Part shown: in pieces, positions 9,295 to 18,559 of the stretch
How the letters are laid out: every line of letters begins with the position of its first letter
Numbering within the stretch: position 1 is the first letter of the stretch
Origin: Gemmatales bacterium
Lineage (GTDB): Bacteria > Planctomycetota > Planctomycetia > Gemmatales > Gemmataceae
Assembly (NCBI GenBank): GCA_026004675.1
Contig: BPJP01000001.1
Coordinates: 62,001-126,000, forward strand
Length of the DNA stretch: 64,000 nt
Reading direction: 5' to 3'
Position numbers and translations under genes: made by a program
Notes under the pieces: model-generated
Databases searched by the model: none
Seen by the model: only the letters and a program-made list of their open reading frames with translations
Told to the model about the DNA's origin: nothing

Positions 9295-10414
9295 ATCGAT
9301 CAGCGCCAGCCAACGCCGCTTCGTCGTTCGCGATATCGGAGGTGCCCGGCTCCGGCGCAATCGGGTCCGTTTTCTTTCGCGAAAAAAGGCCTAACTGAAA
9401 GTCGTCTGGCAAAAAAACGAGGTACCAGCACATCATCAACTGGCTGAAATAACCGATTTCCATAGTGGCCCAAATGCTTGAGTGAAACAGCAAACCGCCC
9501 ATGAGATAGAATCTTCGCACGGGAATGCTGATTTGGATGCGTTTCGCCATGTCGCCAGGTTGAGGAATCTCGATCCTCACTCGATCGACGATCATCGCGA
9601 ACGGGAAGCCAATTTCGAACAATAACGTCCCCCATGAAAGGCATCGGCAAAGAAACATCGGTATGGGAACGGAGGCATACGACCAGCGTGTCAGGGAAAT
9701 GTCATTCAGAACCCAATAGACGGCTTCACCAGTAATCCAGTCGCTGCCTAACTTCGACAGGCCAGTGAAGAAGTAGATAGCGCAGAGTTGCAATTGCAAT
9801 AGGCGAACTGACCACGGGCGAACGAAAACCGGTCCCTGAGCGTCGCCTCTGCGTCGGCGCAAGCGGCGCCAGTGATCGATTGACCAGACGGCACCACTCG
9901 GCATCAGCATCAAGTGAAATAAGGACATGCGCAGCATCTCGTCGCCGCCATTGAGTATCCAGGGCAATCGCACATGCAAACTGACCGCGCAGACCCAAGC
10001 CAACACCGTCGAGAGACGGGTCCAGAAGCCGAGAGTCACGCCGAGCATGGCCGCGAGCCACACCCAATAAAGTTGCCGCACGGCGGTCGGCGTTGCCGCC
10101 CACGTCTTCCACCTCTCGGAATATTCTTCGGGCAGCCAGTTCTCCAGAAAGGGGAGATTGGTCGGCCCGTACAAAATGCTGAAACGACCGCTCCTTTCGA
10201 CCCAGCTACCCAATGCTTCCGGCGGGCACAATCCATTTTCACCCGCGTAACGTTCCAAAAGCGGACCTAAGCTCAAGAGCAGCGACAGGATGCCGACCGC
10301 TCCCACTGCGATGCGGAACAAAGCGATCGGCTCGGCGCGAATCGGTTGGACCCAAAAGCCGACGACGGCTTCGCCAAGTTCTGTCAACAGGGAAAGGCAG
10401 CGTCGCATACTCAT
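9293..10414 (-). CDS. HTTM-domain integral membrane protein
   Basis: A 373-residue polytopic membrane protein with several hydrophobic helices and the pattern PIRAEPIALFRIAVGAVGIL near the N-terminus. Mid-protein it has WILNGGDEMLRMSLFHLMLMPSGAVWSIDHW and QLQLCAIYFFTGLSKLGSDWITGEAVYWVL. This combination (N-G-x-D-x-L-x-R-x, then a Q-L-x-x-I-Y-x-x-x-G-x-x-K segment) is typical of the HTTM family related to vitamin-K-dependent gamma-carboxylase. No biochemical role is established for bacterial members. Its ATG overlaps the stop of the upstream permease gene (ATGA), so the two are translationally coupled. Confidence 0.78.
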   Translation of the reverse strand: MSMRRCLSLLTELGEAVVGFWVQPIRAEPIALFRIAVGAVGILSLLLSLGPLLERYAGENGLCPPEALGSWVERSGRFSILYGPTNLPFLENWLPEEYSERWKTWAATPTAVRQLYWVWLAAMLGVTLGFWTRLSTVLAWVCAVSLHVRLPWILNGGDEMLRMSLFHLMLMPSGAVWSIDHWRRLRRRRGDAQGPVFVRPWSVRLLQLQLCAIYFFTGLSKLGSDWITGEAVYWVLNDISLTRWSYASVPIPMFLCRCLSWGTLLFEIGFPFAMIVDRVRIEIPQPGDMAKRIQISIPVRRFYLMGGLLFHSSIWATMEIGYFSQLMMCWYLVFLPDDFQLGLFSRKKTDPIAPEPGTSDIANDEAALAGADR

Positions 10415-11622
10415 CGCACTGCATCGAGCGGCCGAAGGCGCATGGCTGCCCAGGCGGGCAAAATGCCACCGATGATGCCCATCGCCACCGTGAAGGAAAC
10501 TGCCCAGAGCACCACCGTTTGGTTGACGATCAGCGTAAAGACCACCGTTTTGCCTCCCCCCTGTCCCGATGAAACGTAACTGGTCTGTTCAACTCCGTGG
10601 ACCAGGTAGCCGCATGCAATGCCTGCCACCCCGCCGATCCCGGCCAGCAATAACGACTCCAACAAGAACGAATAAAGGATTTGCCAATGCGTGTAGCCGA
10701 GAATTCTCAGCACGCCGATGTCTTTGATCCGTTGGCTGACGGCGGCAAACATCGTGTTCATCAATCCGAACATCCCACCAATGGCCATGACTACTGCGAT
10801 AAACAGAGCCACGCCTTCGAACATCTGGTTGCTTTTCGACAGCGACGCATAGTATTTGCGCTCCGGCTGGGCATGAATCCGGATATCGCGAACGCGATCC
10901 TGTATTTCCCTGGCAAATTTTTCCGCTGTGGCTGAATCCTTTGTGGCGACAACGATCGAAGTATAAAACCGCTGCCCGGTTTGCTCATTATCTTTGCCAA
11001 AGTAGCGGCCAATGTCCGCCAGCTTGGCCCAAATCTCCGAGTCGAAGGGAGTACCCCTCGAGTCGAGGATGCCGACGATCTTCCACGCCAGATCAGGCCG
11101 AGGCTGGAAGACGTCGCCCAGCTTTTTTCCCAAAGCTCTGGCAATGCCCTCCCCCATGACACATTCGGTGCCTGTCTCATCGAACCAACGGCCTCCTGCA
11201 TGAAGGTGTAAACCGTGCACCCGCCCCGACCGTGCTGGGTCCTCCACACCTCGCACCTGCAGAAAACGATAGGTTTTCCTTCCTCCTTCTTCCGCCGGCG
11301 GGATTTCCTGCGTCGCGATGCTGTAAACCTCTTTGCTTACAAGCGGTTTGCCCTGCTCGGTCAGCACCTCCGGCTGCAACCACAAAGCGGACAGGTTTTC
11401 CTGGTTGACCGCAATCTCGCTGAACAGTTCATCGGTCGCGCCGTCACGCAAAAGGATCACGTTTCCCTCCGGACCTGTCTTCTGTGACAGCGCGTTCAAT
11501 CCTTCCACGAAGGCAAGCATCACCACGAGCAGACCTACCACCAGCACGAAGCCAAGCGACGTCAACGCCGTCGTTTTCCAGCGCACAAACAGATTGCGAA
11601 CGTTGTAACGAAGTGGTATCAA
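10411..11622 (-). CDS. ABC transporter permease, MacB/FtsX type
   Basis: About 403 residues with the MacB/FtsX layout. There is an N-terminal membrane helix (LTSLGFVLVVGLLVVMLAFVEGL), a large periplasmic domain (about residues 55-255), then three C-terminal helices. The signature FGLMNTMFAAVSQRIKDIGVLRILGYTHWQIL and a final LPAWAAMRLRPLDAVR are typical. The best start is TTG 11622, preceded by GGGAGG at about 7 bases; an in-frame TTG at 11667 has no convincing ribosome site. No ATPase or adaptor gene is adjacent, so partners must lie elsewhere. It is coupled to the downstream HTTM gene by a 4-base overlap. Confidence 0.87.
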   Translation of the reverse strand: MIPLRYNVRNLFVRWKTTALTSLGFVLVVGLLVVMLAFVEGLNALSQKTGPEGNVILLRDGATDELFSEIAVNQENLSALWLQPEVLTEQGKPLVSKEVYSIATQEIPPAEEGGRKTYRFLQVRGVEDPARSGRVHGLHLHAGGRWFDETGTECVMGEGIARALGKKLGDVFQPRPDLAWKIVGILDSRGTPFDSEIWAKLADIGRYFGKDNEQTGQRFYTSIVVATKDSATAEKFAREIQDRVRDIRIHAQPERKYYASLSKSNQMFEGVALFIAVVMAIGGMFGLMNTMFAAVSQRIKDIGVLRILGYTHWQILYSFLLESLLLAGIGGVAGIACGYLVHGVEQTSYVSSGQGGGKTVVFTLIVNQTVVLWAVSFTVAMGIIGGILPAWAAMRLRPLDAVR

Positions 11623-11850
11623 CTTCGTTCCTCCCTGATCCAAGGCCACTTGCGAGGCCGTCTTCAACTTTGATTGTAAACGGCGCTGCCTGCCGATTCT
11701 ATCGTCGGCCGATATTCGGTTCGTTCATGCAGAAAAGAGGCGTGGTTCATCAGCAACGACTGCATTCCGACAAGACGCATTGATGGGGGGCAACCGCCGG
11801 CCGACATGCCCCAATGCTTTGGAAAAGGCACGAAATGGCAAGATATTCAA

Positions 11851-11882
11851 CAAAAACGCCGCCCATTTCGGTGAGCGGCGTC
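11851..11882 (-). terminator. Rho-independent terminator, minus strand
   Basis: Read on the minus strand, ACGCCGC (11881-11875) pairs with GCGGCGT (11862-11856) around a 12-base loop and is followed by a run of five T. It starts 21 bases past the stop of the Pro/Tyr-rich secreted protein gene (11903-13066). Confidence 0.75.
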
Positions 11883-11902
11883 ACTTTCAAGAACCAAACC
11901 GG

Positions 11903-13066
11903 TTAGCGAGCCGATGCCTGTTCGTTGGCGCTGATGTCGAAAGACGCTAAGGCGCGGTGCAAGGCGATGTAGGCCGCTTCGTCACCTGGCACAGCCGGCG
12001 CGAAACGCAATCCTTGTTCGGTCATATTCCTGACCAGTTCGGCGACACTGCGTCCTTTGGCCGAGTATTTTCCCGAAAAGAAATGTTTGGCATTCGGGCT
12101 GCTCAAGGCACGCAGCGCGTCATGCAGATTGTTCAGAAATCGTTTCGACTCGATGTAGCGCGATGGGGGAATCTGGCCGATATTCTGGGCCAGACTGGTT
12201 ATCAATTTGTCGACGGAATGGGTCAATTCTTTCAAAGTGTCGGGATCGACCTTGCCATTCTTGACCTGATTGATCGCATCTGGCAACAGGATATTGATGC
12301 GTTCTCGCTCGACGGCGTATTCGCGGCCGGCAAGAGTCACAGGCCAGTCCAGTTTGCCGTCATTGCGCAACAAACCGGCATTCGCGCTGCCGTTGCCCGG
12401 CGGAACCACGTTGATGTGCCTGAGAATGTCCTCGCTCAGGATGATGGTTGGACCTTCGATCCCCTGCCCTTGCAGCTTTTGCACGTCGATCAAAAGGTCA
12501 TTAAGGGCTTTCGCCGAGAAAATCTCGTTGACGGGCGGGTCATTTTGGGCTCGACGCAACTCGAGCTTCTGCAACCGTTCGAATTCATCTTGCGGGGTTG
12601 GCAGGTTATTCCTCTCCCAAAGCCACTGTTCCAAGACTCGCCGCCGGTTGGCGATTTTTTCCCGTTTCACTTGCTCCTGCATCAAATACGCTTCCTGCGT
12701 GGTCACCATCAATCGCCCGCCGGAATCCACTAACGATGACAATCCTCGTAAATAATCGCCGTAGACAGAAGGAACATAGTTATATGGATAATACGGATAA
12801 TACGGCGGTGGCGGAGGCAGGCTGGTCATCGTTTGTCCCCCCGTCCCAACCGATGTCGCTGAAAACGAACCATACGGATTGGCCCCGCGATTGAAGAAGG
12901 AGTCGCCGTTCAATACGGGGTTATATCCGGCGGTTTGCACATTAAACGGGTTTGGCGCGCTTAAATTCGGGGCCATTTTCAGCCCTTGTGCAAACGCCTC
13001 GACGCCCGGAACGAGCATCCAACCCAGGGCAAGAACCGCTGCTGGGACGGCCAACAATGACTTCAT
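11903..13066 (-). CDS. secreted Pro/Tyr-rich protein of unknown function
   Basis: About 387 residues. ATG 13066 is preceded by GGAGAGG and starts a signal peptide (KSLLAVPAAVLALGWMLVPGVEAFA). The next 60-80 residues are Asn/Gly/Ser-rich and contain a Pro/Tyr run (PPPPPYYPYYPYNY). The remainder is helical and charged, with a putative coiled coil around EQVKREKIANRRRVLEQWLWERN. No catalytic motif or named domain is recognised. It ends with a good intrinsic terminator. It is probably exported to the cell envelope, but no function can be assigned. Confidence 0.7.
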   Translation of the reverse strand: MKSLLAVPAAVLALGWMLVPGVEAFAQGLKMAPNLSAPNPFNVQTAGYNPVLNGDSFFNRGANPYGSFSATSVGTGGQTMTSLPPPPPYYPYYPYNYVPSVYGDYLRGLSSLVDSGGRLMVTTQEAYLMQEQVKREKIANRRRVLEQWLWERNNLPTPQDEFERLQKLELRRAQNDPPVNEIFSAKALNDLLIDVQKLQGQGIEGPTIILSEDILRHINVVPPGNGSANAGLLRNDGKLDWPVTLAGREYAVERERINILLPDAINQVKNGKVDPDTLKELTHSVDKLITSLAQNIGQIPPSRYIESKRFLNNLHDALRALSSPNAKHFFSGKYSAKGRSVAELVRNMTEQGLRFAPAVPGDEAAYIALHRALASFDISANEQASAR

Positions 13067-13568
13067 GGCCCTCTCCTTCAATGCATGAATTTCGCACAAT
13101 CAACCAAACTATCCCATTTTATTTTGGCCTGTCGAATGAAACAAGTCAAATGACTGTTCTTTGCCGGTTGCCGGCTTTTGATTCTTACCACTACTCCGAA
13201 GGTTCCACGAACCAGAAAGCAAGCCCGTCGACGAAAAAAACCGTCAGTTGACGGTACCTCCATCGCCGTTAGACCGTCAGTTGACGGTCACTGCCCGTTT
13301 GATGACGGCAGACTGGGCAATTTACATCATTTCGGCAAATATTTTCCCACTGGTCCCTGACACTCACTTGCGCGCACCCAAGCACTCGCCGAAGCGCCGG
13401 CTTCTTTTCTCGACCGCTTAGGGCTTGTTGGACAAGAGTTTTGGCGACGGCACTATTGGAAAGGTCTCGCCCTGTTCGCGGTCTTCGTCGATTGATCGTT
13501 TTTGGCGGAACGTCTAAGATGACTGCGGTTTGCTAAATCGGCGAAAGAACCAAAACAGGAGGCTGGCC
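13067..13568. other. intergenic region between divergent genes, with two palindromes
   Basis: About 500 bases separate the secreted protein gene (minus) from the acyl-CoA dehydrogenase gene (plus). No credible gene is seen. The region holds two copies of a 16-bp palindrome (13240-13288, listed separately) and must contain the promoters for both flanking genes. I cannot point to a convincing promoter. Confidence 0.6.
13240..13288. repeat. two copies of a 16-bp palindrome ACCGTCAGTTGACGGT
   Basis: Identical copies lie at 13240-13255 and 13273-13288, 33 bases apart. Each is a perfect inverted repeat (ACCGTCA, GT, TGACGGT). The same element, with one T for C change in most copies, forms the core of the 54-bp tandem repeat at 60391-60629. 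Confidence 0.85.
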
Positions 13569-15338
13569 ATGGCCCTGACCGCTGCACAAATGGAACAGCA
13601 AAAGAAGCAAGCCGAGGAACTCCTTTTCTCGGGGCCGCAAGCTCTTGGATTCGCCAAGAGCTTGTTTTTTGGCCAGTTTGTAGCACCCCTCGTGTTGCCC
13701 TACCCGGAACTGAAGCCAGACGAGCGTGACACTGTCGAAAAAGCAGTGGCGGACGTTAGGCAATTCGCCCTGGAAAAGATCGACGCCGCCCGCATCGATC
13801 GCGAAGCGGACATCCCACCGGAAGTCATCCAGGGGCTGGGCGACCTGGGCGTGCTCGGCATGACGGCACCGGTACAATATGGCGGCCGTGGCTTTTCGCA
13901 GATGGGATATTGCAAAGTGATGGAAATAATCGGCGGCCATTGTGCGTCGACGGCCGTCTTCGTTAATGCCCACCATTCGATCGGCATCCGCGCCTTGCTT
14001 CTGTTCGGAACCGAAGAACAAAAACGCCGGTGGCTCCCTCCTTTGGTGCGCGGCGAGCAACTAGCCGCCTTTGCCTTGACCGAGCCGGAAGCTGGTTCCG
14101 ACGCGGCCAACGTGCAGACGATGGCCCTTCCAACCGCTGACGGCAAAAGCTACGTCCTCAACGGAGAAAAGCGGTATATCACGAACGGTGCCATCGCCAA
14201 GGTACTCACCGTCATGGCGCGGACTCCCGTTCCTGGCAGTGACGAGACCAAGGTGACCGCTTTTCTAGTAACGCCTGACATGCCCGGTTTCGAGGTGGTC
14301 GAGGCACGGATGGCGAAGTGCGGCATCCGCGGCACTGCTACCGCCCGGCTGGCTTTCAAGAACATGGCGGTACCGGCGGAAAACGTGCTTGGCCAGATCG
14401 GCAAGGGATTGCGCGTGGCTTTGACCGTGCTCGATTTTGGCCGAACCACTTTCGGGGCTTGCTGCACTGGGGCCGCCAAAACCTGCCTTCAGGCCTCGAT
14501 CAAACATGCCAATAGCCGTGTGCAATTCAAACAAAAAATAGGCGATTTTGAGCTGATCAAAAAGAAGATCGCCTTTATGGCCGCGCATGCCTTTGCCATG
14601 GAGGCGATGACAACCCAGTGCGCCGCGTTTATCGACCGCGGTGCCGAAGACTATATGCTCGAAACCGCCATGCTCAAGGTCTTCACCACCGAAGCGCTAT
14701 GGCAAATCGTCAACGACACCCTGCAAATCTACGGCGGCCAGGGGTATTTCAGCAATGAACCCTACGAACGCATGATGCGAGACGCGCGGATCAACCAGAT
14801 TGGCGAAGGAGCCAACGAAGTTCTCAAGGCTTTCATCGCGCTAGTGGGCATGCGCGGCGTCGGCGAACAGCTCAAAGGCGTCCTTGATGCGTTCTCGCAT
14901 CCTCTCAAAGAACGAGGCAAAATCTGGCAGTTTGTCCGCGATCAGGTAAGCAGCCGACTGTCCACTCCCGATATTCCCGTCCAAACGCCGTCGTTGCAAC
15001 CGGAAGCCAGGCAGTTGGCTCGCCGTATCCGAGAGTTCGGCCTGGCTGTCCAAGGCATGTTGAGGCAATACCGCGAAGCCATTCTCGAACGGCAATACAT
15101 CCAAGAACGGATCAGTGATGCCGCTTGCGATCTTTATGCCTCCTCTTGCACGTTGAGCCGACTCGATTGTTTGTTGAGCGGCAACAACCATCTGCCCGAT
15201 GCCGCTAAGCGCGACGTTATCAGCGGCCGATATTTCTTGCGCCTGGCCGACCGGCGCATTCGCCGAAACCTGGCCGATCTGACCGATAACGACGACGAAT
15301 GGACGACAAAGGCAGCCGATACGGCTATGGGACGCTGA
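13569..15338 (+). CDS. acyl-CoA dehydrogenase, VLCAD-like with C-terminal extension
   Basis: A 589-residue flavoprotein starting at ATG 13569, preceded by AGGAGG. The standard fold is visible: N-terminal helical domain with GDLGVLGMTAPVQYGGRGFSQ, the FAD-binding signature AFALTEPEAGSDAA, YITNGAIA, and the C-terminal domain with QIYGGQGYFSNEPYERMMRDARI. IGEGANEVLKAFIAL carries the catalytic Glu position of medium/very-long-chain enzymes. About 180 extra residues follow the normal approximately 400-residue core, as in VLCAD/ACAD9-type enzymes. It oxidises acyl-CoA to enoyl-CoA in beta-oxidation, passing electrons to ETF. Neighbours give no further pathway clue. Confidence 0.93.
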   Translation: MALTAAQMEQQKKQAEELLFSGPQALGFAKSLFFGQFVAPLVLPYPELKPDERDTVEKAVADVRQFALEKIDAARIDREADIPPEVIQGLGDLGVLGMTAPVQYGGRGFSQMGYCKVMEIIGGHCASTAVFVNAHHSIGIRALLLFGTEEQKRRWLPPLVRGEQLAAFALTEPEAGSDAANVQTMALPTADGKSYVLNGEKRYITNGAIAKVLTVMARTPVPGSDETKVTAFLVTPDMPGFEVVEARMAKCGIRGTATARLAFKNMAVPAENVLGQIGKGLRVALTVLDFGRTTFGACCTGAAKTCLQASIKHANSRVQFKQKIGDFELIKKKIAFMAAHAFAMEAMTTQCAAFIDRGAEDYMLETAMLKVFTTEALWQIVNDTLQIYGGQGYFSNEPYERMMRDARINQIGEGANEVLKAFIALVGMRGVGEQLKGVLDAFSHPLKERGKIWQFVRDQVSSRLSTPDIPVQTPSLQPEARQLARRIREFGLAVQGMLRQYREAILERQYIQERISDAACDLYASSCTLSRLDCLLSGNNHLPDAAKRDVISGRYFLRLADRRIRRNLADLTDNDDEWTTKAADTAMGR

Positions 15339-15367
15339 GCGACTCCCCCGCTGGACAAGTTGCCTGA

Positions 15368-16069
15368 TCAGCCTCGGTCGTCGCGTCGTCCTTCTTCGCC
15401 CAGGCTTTCTTCGAGGGAGCGAACGGTTTCTCGAACGCCGTCCAGACCGGGGTGGATGCGAAGTGCCCGGCGGAACGCCCGCAGCGCGGCCTTGGGCTTT
15501 TGCAGCTTCAAATAGCATTGGGCCATGCCGGAAGCAGCGCCGAAATGATGCGGATTGATCTTCAGGACTTTTTCGCAGTCGGCAATGGCTTGCGCATACT
15601 CTCCCTGGCGAAAGTAGATAATAGCCCGCTGGTTGTAGGCCTCGGCAAATCGCGGACATTTTCCAATCAACTGGTGAAGTCCCTCCAGCACCTGCTGGGG
15701 ATCTTTGCGCCGGAGAATGCGCCGCAGCTGCATCCCCTGTTCCTTGTCGCCCCCGCGAAACCACAACGTCCATAAAGCGTCGACCGCCAACCGGCGAACC
15801 TCCGCATCTTCGTCGTGCAGGCATTTGGCCAGCGTTGCATTGACCTTGATCGAACCGGTCAAACCGAGAGCCAAAACGGCGGCGCAACGAGTGTGGGGAT
15901 CGCTGGACGCCAACAACCTCAACAAAGTACCATCGGTATAGCGGGCTTGGACTCTATCGCTGAAGCACTTGAGTGCCCTCCGCAAGCGAGCCGCTTGTAT
16001 CACGTTGGCTTCTGGCTCGGAAGCAAGCGGCAAGTCATTATAAAACTCAACTAATAATGATTGTCTCAC
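15368..16069 (-). CDS. HEAT-repeat plus TPR protein
   Basis: A 233-residue cytoplasmic scaffold-like protein. Residues about 45-115 contain HEAT-type helices (SSDPHTRCAAVLALGLTGS, HDEDAEVRRLAVDALWTLW). Residues about 125-215 contain TPR units (AEAYNQRAIIYFRQGEYAQAIADCEKVLKINPHH, then AQCYLKLQKPKAALRAFRRALRIHPG). The start is GTG 16069 with only a weak GAGAG upstream, so it is not certain. The gene converges on the acyl-CoA dehydrogenase gene with a 29-base gap. Function is unknown; such proteins usually mediate protein-protein contacts. Confidence 0.82.
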   Translation of the reverse strand: MRQSLLVEFYNDLPLASEPEANVIQAARLRRALKCFSDRVQARYTDGTLLRLLASSDPHTRCAAVLALGLTGSIKVNATLAKCLHDEDAEVRRLAVDALWTLWFRGGDKEQGMQLRRILRRKDPQQVLEGLHQLIGKCPRFAEAYNQRAIIYFRQGEYAQAIADCEKVLKINPHHFGAASGMAQCYLKLQKPKAALRAFRRALRIHPGLDGVRETVRSLEESLGEEGRRDDRG

Positions 16070-16279
16070 GTTAATCTCTCGCGTTCAGGTTGCTCATCGA
16101 CACCGGACAAAGAAACGCCCTTCTGACGTCAAGTGCGATGTCGACATTCAAGAAATCATGGCAGGTACTTTGACACATGCCTTCGGCAGTCTACGACCTC
16201 GAGGAGAGATTTGCAATGGCCCAGTGAAGATCACAGGACCGCAAGAACGGGACAGACGTCAAAGTGTTTGCAGGACGTG

Positions 16280-17677
16280 TCAGGGAGATTCGGCCAATGA
16301 TGCGGGACAATCGGCCAGTCCGCATTGCAGTGCCAGGATGCCCTGAGCTTCTTTCAATTTGACGACAGCAAGCTGTTGGGCGATCGCAGCCCGTGTCACG
16401 TCTTCGCGCGCCGCCAGCCATGCCAACCGCGCATTGATGATTTTGACGAATCCCTCGATTCCCTTGGCGCCCTGTTCTTCCACTGCTTTCAAAGACATCG
16501 TTTGGCTTTCCAAGGTCTGTTTGGCCAGTTTGAGGCGGTTCGCCTGGGCACGCAAGTCATCCAGCGCTTCTTGAATCTCAGCGACGATGGCCTGTTCCCG
16601 TTCATGCAGCAGTTGCTGCAAATGCTCGGCAGTGACGACTAATTCGGCGCCATCGGCCCAGGCGAACAGCGGCTCCAAAAAGCCTAAACCGTGGCGTTGC
16701 GGTCTGGTCGTCAGCAGGCTGCTAACCGACCGAAGCACTTCCCGAGCCACCGGCAAAGTGCTCGCGTCGAGCTGTTCGTTGACGGTGCGCAAAAGCTCCA
16801 GTTGCGGATGGTGCGTCAGACCGGTCTGGAGAGCATCCGATTCCGACACAACCGCGGGTGTCTTCTGCCAGTCGTCGGCAGCGTGAAAGTCCCAATCAGG
16901 ATCGTGAGCACCATAACCCAGCAGGCGGCGTAACGCCCGATTGGATTGCCGAATCCCTCGCTGCAGCCGGACGCGGTTTTGCTCAAGTTCGAGTCGCTGG
17001 CGCTTCAAGGCTTCGCCATCGAGCGGACTGCGCAGGCCACGCCGAATCAGGTCCTGGGTTTTGGCAATGGCTTCATCGACTGCCTGGGTACTGGCTTGCA
17101 GGATTTCCAATCGGGCTTGGGCTTCCGCCAATCGATAATAGACGACGAGGGCGTTGGCCGCTGACTTGTTGCGTTCTAACAGCGCGCTATACCACAAAAG
17201 CGTTCGACCCAGTTCCGCCAGGCGTTTCTGCCGTTTGCGAACGGGTTGGATTCGCAAATCGAATTCCTTCTGTTCTTGCTCGATCATGTTGCCGAGGAAC
17301 GAGGCAGCAGCGGCCATGCATTGGCACGTCGATGCATCCAATCCTCTCTCGTAAACGGCAGATATCGACTGGGTTGCCAGCTCGGCTTCTTCAGCCGTGG
17401 GAGGCAGGATGGGACCGACAGGTAAAGTGCCGCTTTCGAGCGAAGGCATCAACACCGGTTCGGACGAGCTAATGTCTTCCCCCGTCCGTGGCGCCACCAA
17501 AGCGGGCAAAGAGGGAGTCGCGTCGACCTCGGCTTCCGAGTGGCCGGCCAGAATAATCGAGGTTTGGGCCATCTGCCGACCGAGTCCTCCGCAGTGGCAA
17601 GGAATTCCGAACGCACAGCCAATTACCGGCAAGCAAAGACAAACAACCCAAAAGTTCCAGACAACACGCTTCAACAT
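16280..17677 (-). CDS. TolC-like outer membrane efflux lipoprotein
   Basis: About 465 residues. A signal sequence ends in a lipobox (CLPVIGC) at residues 16-22, so the mature protein is probably lipid-anchored. Two long heptad-rich helical stretches follow (for example LYHRLAEAQARLEILQASTQ-type and RLKLAKQTLESQTMSLKAVEEQGAKGIEGFVKIINARLAW). These resemble the repeated coiled-coil hairpins of outer membrane efflux proteins (TolC/OEP). ATG 17677 gives a normal signal peptide; an ATG at 17692 has AAAGG too close to it. The TolC role is the exit duct of RND or MacAB exporters, and the MacA/MacB genes at 46.7-50.2 kb could be partners, though they are not linked. Confidence 0.72.
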   Translation of the reverse strand: MLKRVVWNFWVVCLCLPVIGCAFGIPCHCGGLGRQMAQTSIILAGHSEAEVDATPSLPALVAPRTGEDISSSEPVLMPSLESGTLPVGPILPPTAEEAELATQSISAVYERGLDASTCQCMAAAASFLGNMIEQEQKEFDLRIQPVRKRQKRLAELGRTLLWYSALLERNKSAANALVVYYRLAEAQARLEILQASTQAVDEAIAKTQDLIRRGLRSPLDGEALKRQRLELEQNRVRLQRGIRQSNRALRRLLGYGAHDPDWDFHAADDWQKTPAVVSESDALQTGLTHHPQLELLRTVNEQLDASTLPVAREVLRSVSSLLTTRPQRHGLGFLEPLFAWADGAELVVTAEHLQQLLHEREQAIVAEIQEALDDLRAQANRLKLAKQTLESQTMSLKAVEEQGAKGIEGFVKIINARLAWLAAREDVTRAAIAQQLAVVKLKEAQGILALQCGLADCPASLAESP

Positions 17678-17841
17678 GGCGCACGATCTCATCCTTTGAC
17701 CGGTGGCACGTTTTCATCATCGATTTTCCGGAAGTGGTTCGACCAGTCTTTTCGGCAAGACTGCGTTATCTTCCCAGTGTTCCACGAAAAGACGATGGAT
17801 CAGGGAAGCTGGCGAGGTTCCAGAAACCTGCTACAGACAGA

Positions 17842-18555
17842 CTAAGCATTTGTTTCGCCGGCATGCCGAATCAGGTAAAGCGTCCCCTTGGCCCGTCGAC
17901 CTCCTGGGGCGCCAGCTCGCATCGTCCGGGCAGTCCAACTCAAACCCTCATGCGGCAACTCTTCGCGCAGCAAAGACGCCGGCGGGCGGTCCTCGTCGGT
18001 GAGCAAACACATTCCACCCGGTGCCAGCATCTTCTTGATAAGACGTACAATCGGCACCACGTTGCGCCTTTCGAACAGCAAATCAGACAACAGCAAAACA
18101 GGGAATCGTAAATCGGGCGGGTGATTCCAGTCCAATTCCATGAGTTCGAAACTTGCGAAGCCATTGGCGCGAGCGTTATGGGCGGCGAATTGCAAAGCGG
18201 TAGCGTCGTAATCGCTGAACGTCACCTCGAGCCCTTTGGCAAGTGCAGCGATGCCGGGCAAACCCAACCCGCAGCCGATCTCGATGGCTTTGGTTCCTCT
18301 TGGCCAGTCGCCACGCAGGATCGCTTTGGCCAGCATCCGGGCGGCGGGCCAGAGCTCCGACCAATAAGGCAAAAACTCATTGCGGGCGAATTCCGCTCGC
18401 ACCACAGGGTGATCCAGCATGTTTCGGCTTTCGTCGGGACGTGATATCGCAAACGTCTCGCTCTCCACGATCACGGTCTCCGTGATGATCGGACCGAATG
18501 CTTCCAGTGGTGTTTGGACGTGGTGCGAACGTGCCTTGTCAGTCTCGCGGTTCAT
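17842..18555 (-). CDS. class I SAM-dependent methyltransferase (METTL21/ETFB-KMT-like)
   Basis: A 237-residue Rossmann-fold methyltransferase. The SAM-binding glycine motif is IEIGCGLGLPGIAAL, preceded by LPYWSELWPAARMLAKAIL, a signature of the small-molecule and protein-lysine methyltransferase group that includes METTL21 and nicotinamide methyltransferase relatives. Acidic motif II is VTFSDYDATALQFAAHNA, and the post-I block is LLSDLLFERRNVVPIV. The substrate is not predictable. The gene follows the phosphoesterase gene by 4 bases on the same strand, suggesting cotranscription. Confidence 0.85.
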   Translation of the reverse strand: MNRETDKARSHHVQTPLEAFGPIITETVIVESETFAISRPDESRNMLDHPVVRAEFARNEFLPYWSELWPAARMLAKAILRGDWPRGTKAIEIGCGLGLPGIAALAKGLEVTFSDYDATALQFAAHNARANGFASFELMELDWNHPPDLRFPVLLLSDLLFERRNVVPIVRLIKKMLAPGGMCLLTDEDRPPASLLREELPHEGLSWTARTMRAGAPGGRRAKGTLYLIRHAGETNA

Positions 18556-18559
18556 GGCA

